Positions 37,430-46,779 are shown, counted from the first letter of the stretch. The stretch: DNA of 64,000 nt from DATFVA01 sp963800255 (GCA_963800255.1 CAWDAK010000026.1:62001-126000); one strand, 5' to 3'. Numbers and translations: made by a program. Notes: generated from the sequence alone by a model not told the origin.

Positions 37430-38677
37430 CTATTCTTCTTCTTCAAACTGTTCTTTAATTAGATTGATGATTTCATTAATCTTATCCTCATCGAGGCCTT
37501 CTATTTCCTTCAACTTTTCGGGACCAGCCTGCAGAACTTCCAAAGCAGTATCATACCGGTGGTTAATCAAAAGTTCATAAATATCAGCTCCGAGCTCTTC
37601 TTTAAGGTCGATAAGCTCAATATCTTCGTCATATTCATCAAGCGGTTTTTCCTCACGGAGGATCTCTATTTCATATTCCGTAAGCTTCATAGCAAGCCTT
37701 ATATTAACGCCGTTTCTTCCAACTATAAGAGATACCTGGTCGGCATCGGCTGTTACCACTGCCTTTTTTTCATCATCATCAACTTCAATTTTTTTAAGTT
37801 TTGCAGGAGCAAGCGACCGTTGTATAAAGACAATTGAATCTTCAGAATAATTTATAACATCAATGTTTTCGTTATTCAACTCTCTTACTATTGCATGAAT
37901 CCTGACACCTTTCATACCTACGCAGGCACCCACAGCATCAATCCTGTTATCCTGAGATTCTACAGCAACCTTCGCCCTCTCACCGGGTTCCCGTGCAATT
38001 GCCTTAATATCTATAATTCCATCGTAAATTTCAGGTATTTCAATCTCAAACAATCTTCTAAGAAACATATTATCCGAACGTGAGACTATAATCACAGGGC
38101 CGCTGTTTCCTTTACGGACTTCTTTTACTATCGCCCGTATGGTTTCGCCTTTTTTATAACGTTCATAAGGAATCTGTTCGTTGCGCGGAAGAACAAGTTC
38201 GTTCTTATTATGATTGATCAGTATATCACTCTTCCTGATCTGGTATATATCTCCCACGACGATTTCGCCCAGAAGTTCCTTATATTCATTATAAATGATA
38301 TCTTTTTCAATTTCGCGTATCTTCTGGTTCAGGCTCTGTTTTGCGAGGGTTATTAATCTTCTGCCCAGAGTTGCCAGTTTGATATTCTCAACATAATCGT
38401 CGCCTACCTCCAGTTCCTCTTCATTTCCTTTGCGGTTAACCTCCTCCAGACTTACCTGCAGATTAGGGTCTTCCACAACGTCTACAATTTCCCTCTCAAG
38501 AAAGATTTCAATATCACCTCTATCCATATTAACAACAACATCATACTTTACCTCATCCCCGTATTTTTTCCTGACCAGGAGTCCGAAAATTTCTTCAAGT
38601 ATTCCTGCTAATACGTCTTTATCAATACCTTTATCCCTCACCATCTGGGCAAAGGATTCTACAATCTCTGAATTCAT
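37430..38677 (-). CDS. nusA: Transcription termination/antitermination protein NusA
   Basis: 415 residues. An N-terminal RNA polymerase-binding domain is followed by S1 (GEIVVGDIYQIRKSDILINH), KH1 (EPGERAKVAVESQDNRIDAV, GACVGMKGVRI) and KH2 (VSLIVGRNGVNIRLAMKLTE). A helix-hairpin-helix-like acidic tail (VLQAGPEKLKEIEGLDEDKI) replaces the repeated acidic domains of E. coli NusA. It controls pausing, termination and antitermination. Between rimP and infB as usual. Confidence 0.97.
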   Translation of the reverse strand: MNSEIVESFAQMVRDKGIDKDVLAGILEEIFGLLVRKKYGDEVKYDVVVNMDRGDIEIFLEREIVDVVEDPNLQVSLEEVNRKGNEEELEVGDDYVENIKLATLGRRLITLAKQSLNQKIREIEKDIIYNEYKELLGEIVVGDIYQIRKSDILINHNKNELVLPRNEQIPYERYKKGETIRAIVKEVRKGNSGPVIIVSRSDNMFLRRLFEIEIPEIYDGIIDIKAIAREPGERAKVAVESQDNRIDAVGACVGMKGVRIHAIVRELNNENIDVINYSEDSIVFIQRSLAPAKLKKIEVDDDEKKAVVTADADQVSLIVGRNGVNIRLAMKLTEYEIEILREEKPLDEYDEDIELIDLKEELGADIYELLINHRYDTALEVLQAGPEKLKEIEGLDEDKINEIINLIKEQFEEEE

Positions 38678-38694
38678 CTTTCTTTATTTCTCCT

Positions 38695-39153
38695 CTAAGA
38701 AAAACTGATTATTACTTTAGCTTTAACAATATTAGGAAAATCGATCCTTATTTCTTCGCGGTTATTTTTGAGAAAAACAAGATAATTACCCTCTATACTT
38801 TTTAATGTTCCCGAAAATTTCAGCACGCTGTCTGAATCACGGTAAGCAATATCAAATTTCCTATTAATATGCTTTGGGAACTGTTTCAAAAATTTTAAGG
38901 GTCTGTTTGTACCGGGGGAGGATACTTCAAGACGGTAACCTGATTCAAAAACATTTTCCTCTTCAAACTTTTTGTCGATCTGACGGCTAATGGCGGCACA
39001 ATCTTCTGCTGAAACATTCTTTTCAGAATCAACATAAACTTCCAGGACGCGGGTATTTTTCTCGCCCCTGATTACAAGGTCGATTAAAAAGAATCCGTTG
39101 TTGAGGATTACCTGCTCTATCAAATCGTGGATATTTTTATCAAAAAAGTTCAT
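38695..39153 (-). CDS. rimP: Ribosome maturation factor RimP
   Basis: 152 residues. LEVYVDSEKNVSAEDCAAIS, then YRLEVSSPGTNRPL with the SSPG(T/L)xRPL motif, and the C-terminal Sm-like domain (SIEGNYLVFLKNNREEIRID). It aids 30S assembly. It is first in the nusA operon, directly after a hairpin terminator from the upstream LapA-like gene. Confidence 0.95.
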   Translation of the reverse strand: MNFFDKNIHDLIEQVILNNGFFLIDLVIRGEKNTRVLEVYVDSEKNVSAEDCAAISRQIDKKFEEENVFESGYRLEVSSPGTNRPLKFLKQFPKHINRKFDIAYRDSDSVLKFSGTLKSIEGNYLVFLKNNREEIRIDFPNIVKAKVIISFS

Positions 39154-39159
39154 AGAAAT

Positions 39160-39182
39160 AAAAATCGCCCTTTAAAGGGCGA
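39160..39182 (-). terminator. Rho-independent terminator between the LapA-like gene and rimP
   Basis: tcgccc/gggcga (39165-39170 with 39177-39182) forms a 6-bp stem around a 6-nt loop, followed on the minus strand by a T run (39164-39160). The 18-bp core is a perfect palindrome. It separates the DASS-MscS-LapA unit from the rimP-nusA operon. Confidence 0.82.
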
Positions 39183-39244
39183 ATCAATTAGACTAATTTA
39201 CAATCAATTTCACCAATAAGCAAGGAAATATGGTATTTCGCAGC

Positions 39245-39508
39245 TTACCGTTTAATCTCATTATCAGGCTTAGGAATGCGTTTTTCGGTAATCGGTCCAG
39301 CTTTTTTCTCACGAGGAGGTCTGTCAAACAGCTTTGCTATGATAAAACCGAAAATAACACCGAGGAGTCCGATTAGTGAAATTAAAACTATAATTGACAT
39401 CGGAAACTCCCAGAAATAGGCGTGGACTGTGATAACTTCAGTATTCTGAGAAACGAATATTGTAAATAGAACAACCAGCCCCATTATAAAAATAATTTTT
39501 GCCTTCAT
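39245..39508 (-). CDS. LapA-like two-helix membrane protein
   Basis: 87 residues with two membrane helices (IIFIMGLVVLFTIFVSQ and SIIVLISLIGLLGVIFGFII) separated by a short loop containing NTEVITVHAYFWEF, the pattern of LapA/DUF1049 proteins. In E. coli LapA works with LapB to control lipopolysaccharide synthesis; no lapB is adjacent here. It is 12 nt after the MscS gene. Confidence 0.82.
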   Translation of the reverse strand: MKAKIIFIMGLVVLFTIFVSQNTEVITVHAYFWEFPMSIIVLISLIGLLGVIFGFIIAKLFDRPPREKKAGPITEKRIPKPDNEIKR

Positions 39509-39520
39509 TTATAACCTTTC

Positions 39521-40390
39521 TCAGGAAGTTTTAATTTTTAATTCATCATTTTTTATATGAAGATCACGCTGCGGGAAAGGAATTTCAATGTTATGCTTTT
39601 TAAATTTCGTGAATGCAGCATAATACACCTGGCTTTTAAGAACATTAGGCCTGTTGATATACTCCCTGGTCCATATCCTCAAAAGAAATACAAGAGCGCT
39701 GTCGGCATATTCCTTAAATAACACATCCGGCTTTGGATGAGAAAGGATTCCTTCATTCTCGGCCGCAACTTCAAGCAGAAGTTTTCTTATTATTTCAGGG
39801 TCCTCTTTATAGGAAACACCGAAGGGGATATTAAACCTGATATTTCTGTCAGTATGACTCCAGTTAATCACTTTTGAGGAGATAAAATCGGAGTTAGGGA
39901 CAATTATTGAGATATTATCGTTTGTAACGATCATAGTAGAGCGCATTGAGATACTTATTACATCACCGCTGACATCACCGACTTCAATCCTGTCGCCCAC
40001 TTTTATAGGTCTCTCAAACAATATTATAATTCCACTGACAAAGTTATTAGTAATATTCTGAAGTCCAAACCCTATACCGACACCGAGAGCCCCGGCCAGG
40101 ACAGTAATAGCGCTCAGATCCAGACCGATAGTCTGCAGAACAACTATAAAACCAATTACAAGCACGATATACCGGAGAATAGTTCCAACCGCAACCCTTA
40201 CGCCAAGGTCAATCTTGCTTTTTGCAAACAGCTTATAGACCACCCATTTTCTTATCTTAGCTGTAATGTAGAAAAGCAGGAATATCAACAGCAGAAAGTA
40301 AAGGACGGACCAAATTGTCAGGTCTGCTGTGCCTATTGTTGTAATAGGGACATTAAGAAACTCTTTAATGTTATTAATAAACTCTCTCAT
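39521..40390 (-). CDS. MscS-family mechanosensitive channel
   Basis: 289 residues. Three N-terminal membrane helices are followed by the pore region ITVLAGALGVGIGFGLQNIT and NNFVSGIIILFERPIKVGDR, the glycine/alanine-packed TM3 and the beta domain of MscS. The C-terminal tail is short. It releases solutes when membrane tension rises under hypoosmotic shock. It lies 2 nt from the SLC13-type permease. Confidence 0.94.
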   Translation of the reverse strand: MREFINNIKEFLNVPITTIGTADLTIWSVLYFLLLIFLLFYITAKIRKWVVYKLFAKSKIDLGVRVAVGTILRYIVLVIGFIVVLQTIGLDLSAITVLAGALGVGIGFGLQNITNNFVSGIIILFERPIKVGDRIEVGDVSGDVISISMRSTMIVTNDNISIIVPNSDFISSKVINWSHTDRNIRFNIPFGVSYKEDPEIIRKLLLEVAAENEGILSHPKPDVLFKEYADSALVFLLRIWTREYINRPNVLKSQVYYAAFTKFKKHNIEIPFPQRDLHIKNDELKIKTS

Positions 40391-40392
40391 AA

Positions 40393-42180
40393 TCAGTTTC
40401 CGTAAAAGGGAAAGAATACAGGGAGAAGCAGACTTGCCAGGATCCAGAAGATAATATCAAGCGGCAGTCCTATTCTTATAAAATCCGAAATTTTATAATT
40501 CCCCGGTCCGAATATCATTGTATTAGTCTGGTAGCCCACCGGGGTGGCAAAACTTAAAGATGCCGCAAAGGTGACGGCCATTATAAATGGCCTGGCACTT
40601 ACTCCAACTGAATCAGCAGTTATAATAGCAATCGGAATAATTAAAGCTGCTGTGGCATTATTTGATATAAAATTAGTGAAAACAAGAGTTAAAAAAAAGA
40701 AAGCCGAAAGCAGGGCTGTTGGACCGAAATCACCCAGAACAGATAACAGGGATGATGCCATCAGACCGGCTGCACCCGTTTTTTCCATTGCAATCCCAAG
40801 GGTAAGTACGCCTGCAAGAAGAAAAATGACCCGCCATTCAATTGACCTGTATGCTTCTTCAAGTGTGATGATACCGAATAAAATGTACAGCACACTCCCG
40901 ATAACAGCACTTGTTACTATTGGAAATATTCCTGCAGCTGCAACCGCCACAACAGAAGCAAGTATTATTACTGCGGGGATAATCTTTTCTTTCTTCTGCT
41001 TAAGAGGATTCACCTCTGAAACGATAACAAACGCATTATTCCTTCGAAGCTGGGGAAGCCAGTCTTTTTTAACCTCAATTAAAAGCACATCCCCGGGAAT
41101 AATAATAGTATTACCCAGGTTTTCACGCATTAACCTGCCCCGGTGGCGGATAGCCAGGACAGTTGCACCGAAGGTCTCCCTGAAATTTATATTTTTAATA
41201 GTTCTTCCACGTAATCTGCTTCCTGAGGTAACCACAGCCTGCACCAGTCTTGATTCTTCAAGATTAAGGTTAAGGTCGTCAAAACTTATTTCGGATTTCA
41301 GAAGAATGCCTTCACGGGTCTGCAGATCTTTTAATTTTTCAATATTACAGCGTACCCGAAGAACATCATTAGGCATTATAATAGTATGAGGTGAAGGAAG
41401 GAATTTATTTTTCTCTCCACGGTGAATTTCTATAATATCCAGATCGAGATCCTTGATGAGGGGGGAATTCTTTATTTCTTTATGCACAGATTGAGAATCG
41501 GGAAGTATGATTATTTCAGTTATGTAGTCCTCCAGGTGAAACTCCTCTGAGAGGTTTCCAGCTCCTTTCCGGTCAGGTAAAAGACGTTTAGCCGTAAGCA
41601 ATAGATATAGTACGCCGGTACAAAGGATAACGATTCCAAAGGGGGTCATTTCAAACATTCCAAAGGGTTTTAAGCCGTGCTGAAAAGCAATTGAACTGAC
41701 CAGAATATTGGTAGACGTTCCAATCAGGGTATTTACTCCGCCGAATAATGCACCAAACGACAGAGGTATGAGGAATTTAGAGGGACTTATTCCCGCCCTG
41801 TTGGCCATCCGGATTACCACCGGCATAAAAATGGCCACCACTGCGGTAACATTTATAAACGCAGAAATAACAGAAACTATCAACAGCATTGTCAGCAAGC
41901 CTGCCAGATAATTTTTTTTCGTCATCCTCGTTAAAAAATCGCCCACAAAATTCAGGGCCCCTGTGTTAAACAATCCCGCACTCAGAATAAACATTGCGGC
42001 AACGGTAACAGTAGCAGTATTACTAAAGCCTGATATTCCCTCCTCCGGGCTGATAATGCCTGTTACCAGGAGTGAAGCCATAATAATCATAGCGGTAAGA
42101 TCAACCGGGATATTGTCCCGGCTGAAAAGAAAAATTGCACCGGCAAGGATTAAAAACACTATCAATATCTCTAGTGACAT
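40393..42180 (-). CDS. SLC13/DASS-type anion permease with central RCK_C (TrkA_C) domains
   Basis: 595 residues. An N-terminal helical half, a soluble middle (about residues 205-370) with two RCK_C/TrkA_C-like modules (PSPHTIIMPNDVLRVRC, NLGNTIIIPGDVLLIEV), then a second helical half with FTNFISNNATAALIIPIAII, the SNN hairpin signature of the divalent anion:sodium symporter family. Members with this layout carry sulfate, dicarboxylates or related anions. Substrate is not determined. It starts the unit that ends with the LapA-like gene. Confidence 0.9.
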   Translation of the reverse strand: MSLEILIVFLILAGAIFLFSRDNIPVDLTAMIIMASLLVTGIISPEEGISGFSNTATVTVAAMFILSAGLFNTGALNFVGDFLTRMTKKNYLAGLLTMLLIVSVISAFINVTAVVAIFMPVVIRMANRAGISPSKFLIPLSFGALFGGVNTLIGTSTNILVSSIAFQHGLKPFGMFEMTPFGIVILCTGVLYLLLTAKRLLPDRKGAGNLSEEFHLEDYITEIIILPDSQSVHKEIKNSPLIKDLDLDIIEIHRGEKNKFLPSPHTIIMPNDVLRVRCNIEKLKDLQTREGILLKSEISFDDLNLNLEESRLVQAVVTSGSRLRGRTIKNINFRETFGATVLAIRHRGRLMRENLGNTIIIPGDVLLIEVKKDWLPQLRRNNAFVIVSEVNPLKQKKEKIIPAVIILASVVAVAAAGIFPIVTSAVIGSVLYILFGIITLEEAYRSIEWRVIFLLAGVLTLGIAMEKTGAAGLMASSLLSVLGDFGPTALLSAFFFLTLVFTNFISNNATAALIIPIAIITADSVGVSARPFIMAVTFAASLSFATPVGYQTNTMIFGPGNYKISDFIRIGLPLDIIFWILASLLLPVFFPFYGN

Positions 42181-42461
42181 ATATTTCTTTATTTTATTAT
42201 TAAAATAAGACTGTTACTAATAATAATTATTGACCTGAATTATGAGAGATACCGGCCCGAAAGAACCGGGTAATGACACGGAGTTTATGTTAACAGGAAG
42301 ATACTTAGAAACATAAGTTATAACAATAGTTGAAAAGCGGATTCTATTTTGGGGATGATTATAATTTTATTTTTACTATTTTGAGTAGTGCAGATACAGA
42401 TATTTTTCCATTCCCCAACTATTTTTCTTTGAACAGGTCTAAAGGATAAACAAGGTATATA

Positions 42462-42683
42462 ATGACGAAAGAATTAGTTGAAGAAAAGTCAGAAATAACC
42501 TGCAGTAACTGCGGAAAAACCAATTCAAGTGTGTGGGTCTGCAAACTTGAAGTTCCGAAAGTTACAAGATACGTTTTTTTCTGTACCAGCTGCCAGAGGT
42601 GTCTAGGAGTATCTGATAGCAGAAATCCTCAGAGTCTGCATCAATCAGCTGACAGAACTCCGCCTCCCTCATTTCAATTATAA
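42462..42683 (+). CDS. Small CxxC zinc-ribbon-like protein
   Basis: 73 residues, plus strand in an otherwise minus-strand region. TCSNCGKTNSSVWVCKL and FFCTSCQRCLG provide two CxxC pairs plus an extra cysteine, the ligand pattern of a small zinc ribbon. The sequence after residue 52 is Ser/Pro-rich and unstructured-looking. AAAGGA lies upstream of the ATG at about 14 nt, a weak site. It converges on the ArsC-like gene with a 4-nt gap. No family recognised. Confidence 0.55.
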   Translation: MTKELVEEKSEITCSNCGKTNSSVWVCKLEVPKVTRYVFFCTSCQRCLGVSDSRNPQSLHQSADRTPPPSFQL

Positions 42684-42687
42684 CTCC

Positions 42688-43023
42688 TCATTTAAGCCAT
42701 TCAAGCCAGGTTTCAGGCATATAGCCCGCGGTAGACAAATTTCCATTTCTAACTATGGGTGTATTTATCAACAGGGGATCACTCAAAAGTTCTTCTTCAA
42801 TATCAAATACCATGTATCCTAGTCCTCTTTCCTTATACCTTTTGCCGGAAGCGTTAATCAATTCTTCAGGCTTAACACTGCGCTTAATATTCTCCAGCTC
42901 ACCTTTAGACAACTCTTTTTCAGTAAGATCCCTGAAATGAAAAGGAATATTTCTCTCCTTAAAAAAACGTACAGCCTTTTGAGTATCCCGGCATTTCTTT
43001 GTGCCCATAATCTGAATATTCAT
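42688..43023 (-). CDS. ArsC/Spx-family thioredoxin-fold protein
   Basis: 111 residues. MNIQIMGTKKCRDTQKAVRF places one cysteine (Cys11) at the ArsC-family active site, and the later NTPIVRNGNLSTAGYMPETW corresponds to the conserved cis-Pro/arginine region. It lacks the second cysteine of Spx CxxC and the NPxC of ArsC. It may be a YffB-like thiol reductase rather than an arsenate reductase; no other arsenic gene is nearby. Confidence 0.85.
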   Translation of the reverse strand: MNIQIMGTKKCRDTQKAVRFFKERNIPFHFRDLTEKELSKGELENIKRSVKPEELINASGKRYKERGLGYMVFDIEEELLSDPLLINTPIVRNGNLSTAGYMPETWLEWLK

Positions 43024-43031
43024 ATATAATT

Positions 43032-43574
43032 TTAATCTTCGTTTACCAGGTAAATCCTGTTATCTTCAACTTTATAAAGCATCGGGGCTATAGTAATTTT
43101 GGGATACCTCATCCTAAGCCGTTTTGCTTCACTAAGCACAAAATCAATTTCATTTCCAATCTCAAACATCGGGGCAAAATGCATAAAATGCTCCTCAGCC
43201 CACTCCCTGTTCCATCCCGCTTTTTCAACAAGCCCGTCGATAAACTGGGTTTTTCGGGCTATAAGGTTAACCATTCCGCAGTTATTATGACCAATTAAGG
43301 CTATATGTCCCACATCGCCTACAGAAATCGCATACGAAACTTTAAATTCACTATACCTCAGATTAGCTCCCCCCGCCCTGATTATAAACGCGAAATTATC
43401 AGGTATATTCAGGTGCTTCCTGTTATCCATGCACATCCCCACCAGAAGCTGAGCCCTGGTATACTCATCCGGGGTACGCCCAAGATTATGGTATTCCAGG
43501 AGCAATCCTATCGGAGTATCCCTGTACACCGGAAAAATATCTTCCTTCCTTGAAACATCGACAAGTCTTTTCAA
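43032..43574 (-). CDS. Beta-carbonic anhydrase-like protein
   Basis: 180 residues. Cys48 with the dyad Asp50 and Arg52 (GMCMDNR), and His96/Cys99 in IGHNNCGM, are the beta-carbonic anhydrase zinc ligands and active-site pair in correct spacing; RAGGANLR also fits. It would hydrate carbon dioxide to bicarbonate in the cytosol. The N-terminal extension and the 40-residue C-terminal part (EEHFMHFAPMFEIGNEIDFV) are unlike classical plant-type enzymes, so it belongs to a divergent branch. It precedes the ArsC-like gene by 8 nt. Confidence 0.85.
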   Translation of the reverse strand: MKRLVDVSRKEDIFPVYRDTPIGLLLEYHNLGRTPDEYTRAQLLVGMCMDNRKHLNIPDNFAFIIRAGGANLRYSEFKVSYAISVGDVGHIALIGHNNCGMVNLIARKTQFIDGLVEKAGWNREWAEEHFMHFAPMFEIGNEIDFVLSEAKRLRMRYPKITIAPMLYKVEDNRIYLVNED

Positions 43575-43635
43575 TTTTATTCCTGCTTAATGATTAAAAT
43601 AAATTCGAAAATAATAAATCCTGAATTAAATTCAG

Positions 43636-44289
43636 TCATTTGCGATCCTTCTTTTTATTCTTGTGCTTTTTAATCAGATGATGAATTCCCTCAATCACAA
43701 AAGGCAGGAGGAAAATTGCGGGGAGAACATAGGGTGATATTTTTATAAACCCGACAAGAAGCTTTTTATCGCTGCTGAGCAGAGTAGCCGCCCCAACCCA
43801 CATACCCACCCACAAAGCTGCGCCTATAATGTTGTATAGGATGAATTTTTTCCAGGGCACATTGCTTATTCCTGCCACAATTCCATTAAACTGCCGCAGG
43901 CCCTGAATAAACCTTGCGACCGCAATAATTAGTCCCCCTCGTTTTCGAAAATAACCCTCAAGCTTCTTCAACCTCTCCTCGGTAAGGAATACATATTTAC
44001 CCCATTTCAAGATAACCTTCCGGCCTCCATAATGACCTATAGCGAAGCCGGTATTATCACCCAGCACAGCCGCTGAAAATCCAATTACTCCGACGGCCGC
44101 CATATTAAGCTTACCAAGAGCCGCGAACAAAGAACAAATAATCAGTACAGTTTCGCCGGGCATCGGGAGTCCGAAATCCTCGAGGTAAATCGCAAAAAAG
44201 ATGGCCCAGTATCCATACCGGTTTATGTAGGGCATCACCGATTTAATAAACGGAGCAATTGTAGGAAACTGTTTTAGAAGTTCATCCAT
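43636..44289 (-). CDS. DedA-family membrane protein
   Basis: 217 residues with about five hydrophobic segments. The signature FFAIYLEDFGLPMPGETVLI (with the membrane glutamate) and the motif ARFIQGLRQFNGIVAGISN are DedA/SNARE-associated. DedA proteins are undecaprenyl phosphate or phosphatidyl-type lipid flippases that maintain membrane potential and envelope integrity. The C-terminal tail is basic (KKHKNKKKDRK). Confidence 0.94.
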   Translation of the reverse strand: MDELLKQFPTIAPFIKSVMPYINRYGYWAIFFAIYLEDFGLPMPGETVLIICSLFAALGKLNMAAVGVIGFSAAVLGDNTGFAIGHYGGRKVILKWGKYVFLTEERLKKLEGYFRKRGGLIIAVARFIQGLRQFNGIVAGISNVPWKKFILYNIIGAALWVGMWVGAATLLSSDKKLLVGFIKISPYVLPAIFLLPFVIEGIHHLIKKHKNKKKDRK

Positions 44290-44933
44290 AGAAACTATAC
44301 ATTTTCATACAAGAATGTATTAAAAGAATAGTTCCGGCGAAGTTATTACTGTCATTTTATTTCTGCATCTCACATCCCCGGTGCAGCGCACAATACAACC
44401 TTCACCGTTTCATTCTTTTGCCGCATAGCGGCAATATGTTAATAGACATTCGGAACGATTATCATACCTACACCAAAACGTTAATAGCCCGGCAGGAGAC
44501 AAAAAGAAGGTTTGCCTTTAGGGAGCATGGTATGCAGTAGGTGTGCAGTAGTTATGCAGTATTTGAAGGCCGACAGATGGCCGACAGAACATCGCCAATT
44601 TGGGTTGGGAAAGAAATAAGGGAGAGGCTAATTTGAAATTCAATTTAGCTGATTTGTGATTAAAAATAAAGCGGAAACAACGATCAGAAGCCCTCAAAAC
44701 CCCCAATGCTTTTTTTAATATTTTTCTTTCTTTATTCATTATCTTTTCCCGTACACTATTTACGCTTGTACACTAACTGTGAACATAGCTGAATAGTGTA
44801 CAAGAGTTAAGAAAAAAGTGGGATAATTCTGGAAGAGCCTGTAACTTTTAATTGTAAATTCTCAAACAGATTTTCCGGATAATGAATTCAGAATATTTTT
44901 AATGGCAGAATTAACCTGAGAAAAAGCATATTC
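44290..44933. other. Intergenic region with short direct and inverted repeats
   Basis: About 640 nt between the DedA gene and a secreted hypothetical gene, all minus strand. It includes three near copies of (t/g)gcagta at 44531-44560, the direct repeat ggccgacagatggccgacag near 44567, and an inverted repeat at 44751-44804. A 73-residue ORF at 44518-44739 has no signal peptide or domain pattern and is likely noise. The promoter of dedA should lie at the left end. Confidence 0.6.
44751..44804. promoter_or_regulatory. Interrupted inverted repeat, possible operator
   Basis: gtacactatt (44751-44760) pairs with aatagtgtac (44792-44801), and cttgtacac (44765-44773) pairs with gtgtacaag (44796-44804); the GTACAC element occurs three times within 54 nt. 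Such overlapping palindromes suggest a regulator binding site. No regulator gene is next to it, so the role is inference. Confidence 0.4.
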
Positions 44934-45473
44934 TCAATTTAAACTGTTTTTCGCATCACTTCCGTGGTCTTTTAGTTGTGCATCGAACCATTTGTGGATT
45001 GCATTTATCACTGTGGAATCTTTAGACCTAAAAATAAGATTTGCGCCTTTGGGTATTTCATTATAATTAACATCAAACTTTCCAGCTGATTCGGACAGCA
45101 CTTTCAGTCCCGGCATACTCATTCCGTGTAATGTTTTCGGGTCTCTGAAATCGCCTGTCGAAAATAATTTTTGTTCCTTCATTAAATGACTTCTGATTGA
45201 ATCAATTTGTGAAGTTTCTTTTTCATCTTTTACTTGTATGGATAATGTTCCGCCGTTCTCTTCCTTAATAAAATAATGAGTTGTCATACTCATATTGAAC
45301 GGCATAACCATAGTGCTATTTGAATGAATCATATGCTGCCTGTGCTTCAATGTTGAATCACTCATATTATGATGTTTGCTTTGACTAAAGGATAAACTGT
45401 TAAGAGAAATAATCCCAAGAAAAATCATTGGGATTGAAGATCTTGTAATATTTATACACAGTCGAATCTTCAT
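44934..45473 (-). CDS. Secreted hypothetical protein (family often mislabelled aspartate carbamoyltransferase)
   Basis: The start at 45473 (MKIRLCINITRSSIPM) is preferred over an upstream in-frame codon because AAAGGTGAT lies just before it and it begins a signal peptide (IPMIFLGIISLNSLSFSQ). 179 residues. The mature part has MPFNMSMTTHYFIKEENGGT, GDFRDPKTLHGMSMPGL, and INAIHKWFDAQLKDHGSDA, a pattern I recall from a small secreted family that databases sometimes call aspartate carbamoyltransferase; it has no ATCase motif. The function is unknown. Confidence 0.7.
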   Translation of the reverse strand: MKIRLCINITRSSIPMIFLGIISLNSLSFSQSKHHNMSDSTLKHRQHMIHSNSTMVMPFNMSMTTHYFIKEENGGTLSIQVKDEKETSQIDSIRSHLMKEQKLFSTGDFRDPKTLHGMSMPGLKVLSESAGKFDVNYNEIPKGANLIFRSKDSTVINAIHKWFDAQLKDHGSDAKNSLN

Positions 45474-45747
45474 TTTATCACCTTTTGTTTTTAAAAATAT
45501 ACAAAATGTATCCCCGAACTGCACCTCCTAAAAACAATGTAAGCCGGGTTTATTTTCTTTGTAATATCTACAATGTGTTGCAATAAGGATTCAGATCAGG
45601 TTCATTTAGGGTTGCTTAGGATGCTCTTCGTTAACTCCCTGGAATTATAACATCCAAAATCTTGATAGAAAACATTTATTTGAATAACTTTAATTAATCA
45701 AAAGGAGAGGATAAGATGGGTGTATTTCTTATTCCGTGGGTCATTCT

Positions 45748-46372
45748 CATTATTTCCAAGGTGCCAGATATTACGACAGCGAGCTTGGAAGATTTTTAAC
45801 TACAGATCCGCTTGCAGATAAATATCCTGGATGGATCCGTATAATTATTGTTTTGACAATCCATTAATACAGTTGATCCTGACGGAAATGGGCCTGAATT
45901 AGCGGCAGCTGCCTATGCCGCCTTGGAAGCTGCAGGGTTAACCTTATTATCTACTGCAGCAGCATTAGATGCAATTGGTTATAATAATATTGCCGAGGGC
46001 ATAAAATCTATGGGTAATATTCTAACTGGTGCAGCTGAAGGTGTAGTAGATTTTATCTCAAGTGATAGCTCAAAACTAACTCCTTTTCCGATAACACAAG
46101 GGGAAGGGATTAATAAAACGACAACTGCTCCATCAGATAATACTATTGTACCTAATACACTCAATGCTGAAAATAGTAGTCCTAATGAAAAGCATGGTGA
46201 TAGTGGTAGAGAAATTTCAAAAAAGCAAAAACAAGTAGAAGAACTAAAAAAGTCCTTAGATGGAGCGACCAAAAAAGAAGCAAAAAAAATAAAACAAAAA
46301 ATTAAAAACATTAGGGAAAATGCTCAAAAAAAGAAAAGCGGTGAGGAACATTCAAGGAGGGTTAAAAAATGA
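45748..46372 (+). pseudogene. RHS tip, unit 0: decayed core end plus toxin-like C-terminus (copy of unit 4)
   Basis: Only the last part of the RHS core is present (GARYYDSELGRFLTTDPLAD), broken by single-base losses near 45834 and 45867, so no start exists. After that the frame is open from about 45880 to the stop at 46372 and encodes a toxin-like region with a hydrophobic patch and a Lys-rich coiled tail (KKQKQVEELKKSLDGATKKE). It is nearly identical to 52258-52851, the intact copy. The stop overlaps the immunity-like ATG by 4 nt. Confidence 0.75.
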
Positions 46373-46776
46373 AAGAAATTATTTGGATACCTAAAAAGAG
46401 AGTTGGTCCCTTTTACTTCAATAAGGATATTAAGAAATATAAAAATATTCCTTTGAAAATGATTGAGGATGAAGATCCGGAATTAGGTTGGGATGGCTAC
46501 CGCCTGAGCGAAAAAGATATGCTAATTTATACAGAGAAAGGAAAAATTATATCTATTGCATGTTACCAGGAATGCATTTTTAACCGAATAAATTTAATCA
46601 ATTTGAATTTTAATAAAGCTAAAGTTTTACTTAACAGTTCCCCTTCAGAGCAAGATACAATCAAATTGAAGGATGGAGAGCAAAAGGTGTATGAATTTGA
46701 TGATTATTGTCTTCAAGTATGGGTAAAAAACAACAAAATAGTTACAGTAATAGTAAGCTCTGAAGAAGAGTCATAA
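46369..46776 (+). CDS. Putative immunity protein paired with the unit 0/4 toxin
   Basis: 135 residues, cytosolic, no signal peptide. It begins in the toxin stop (ATGA overlap) and is intact, unlike its twin at 52876-53290. Content is beta-rich with EKDMLIYTEKGKIISIACY and QKVYEFDDYCLQVWVKNNKI. I do not recognise a family. Assignment as immunity rests on position, small size and co-duplication with the toxin region. Confidence 0.7.
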   Translation: MKEIIWIPKKRVGPFYFNKDIKKYKNIPLKMIEDEDPELGWDGYRLSEKDMLIYTEKGKIISIACYQECIFNRINLINLNFNKAKVLLNSSPSEQDTIKLKDGEQKVYEFDDYCLQVWVKNNKIVTVIVSSEEES

Positions 46777-46779
46777 TTA

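Noticed and set aside
44518..44739. 73-residue minus-strand ORF in the DedA upstream region
   Set aside because: No domain, signal peptide or ribosome site, and it spans short direct repeats; likely chance.
45716..45799. 27-codon ORF starting ATGGGTGTATTT with AGGAG upstream
   Set aside because: It reads the RHS core in the wrong frame; probably a fortuitous start at the island boundary.
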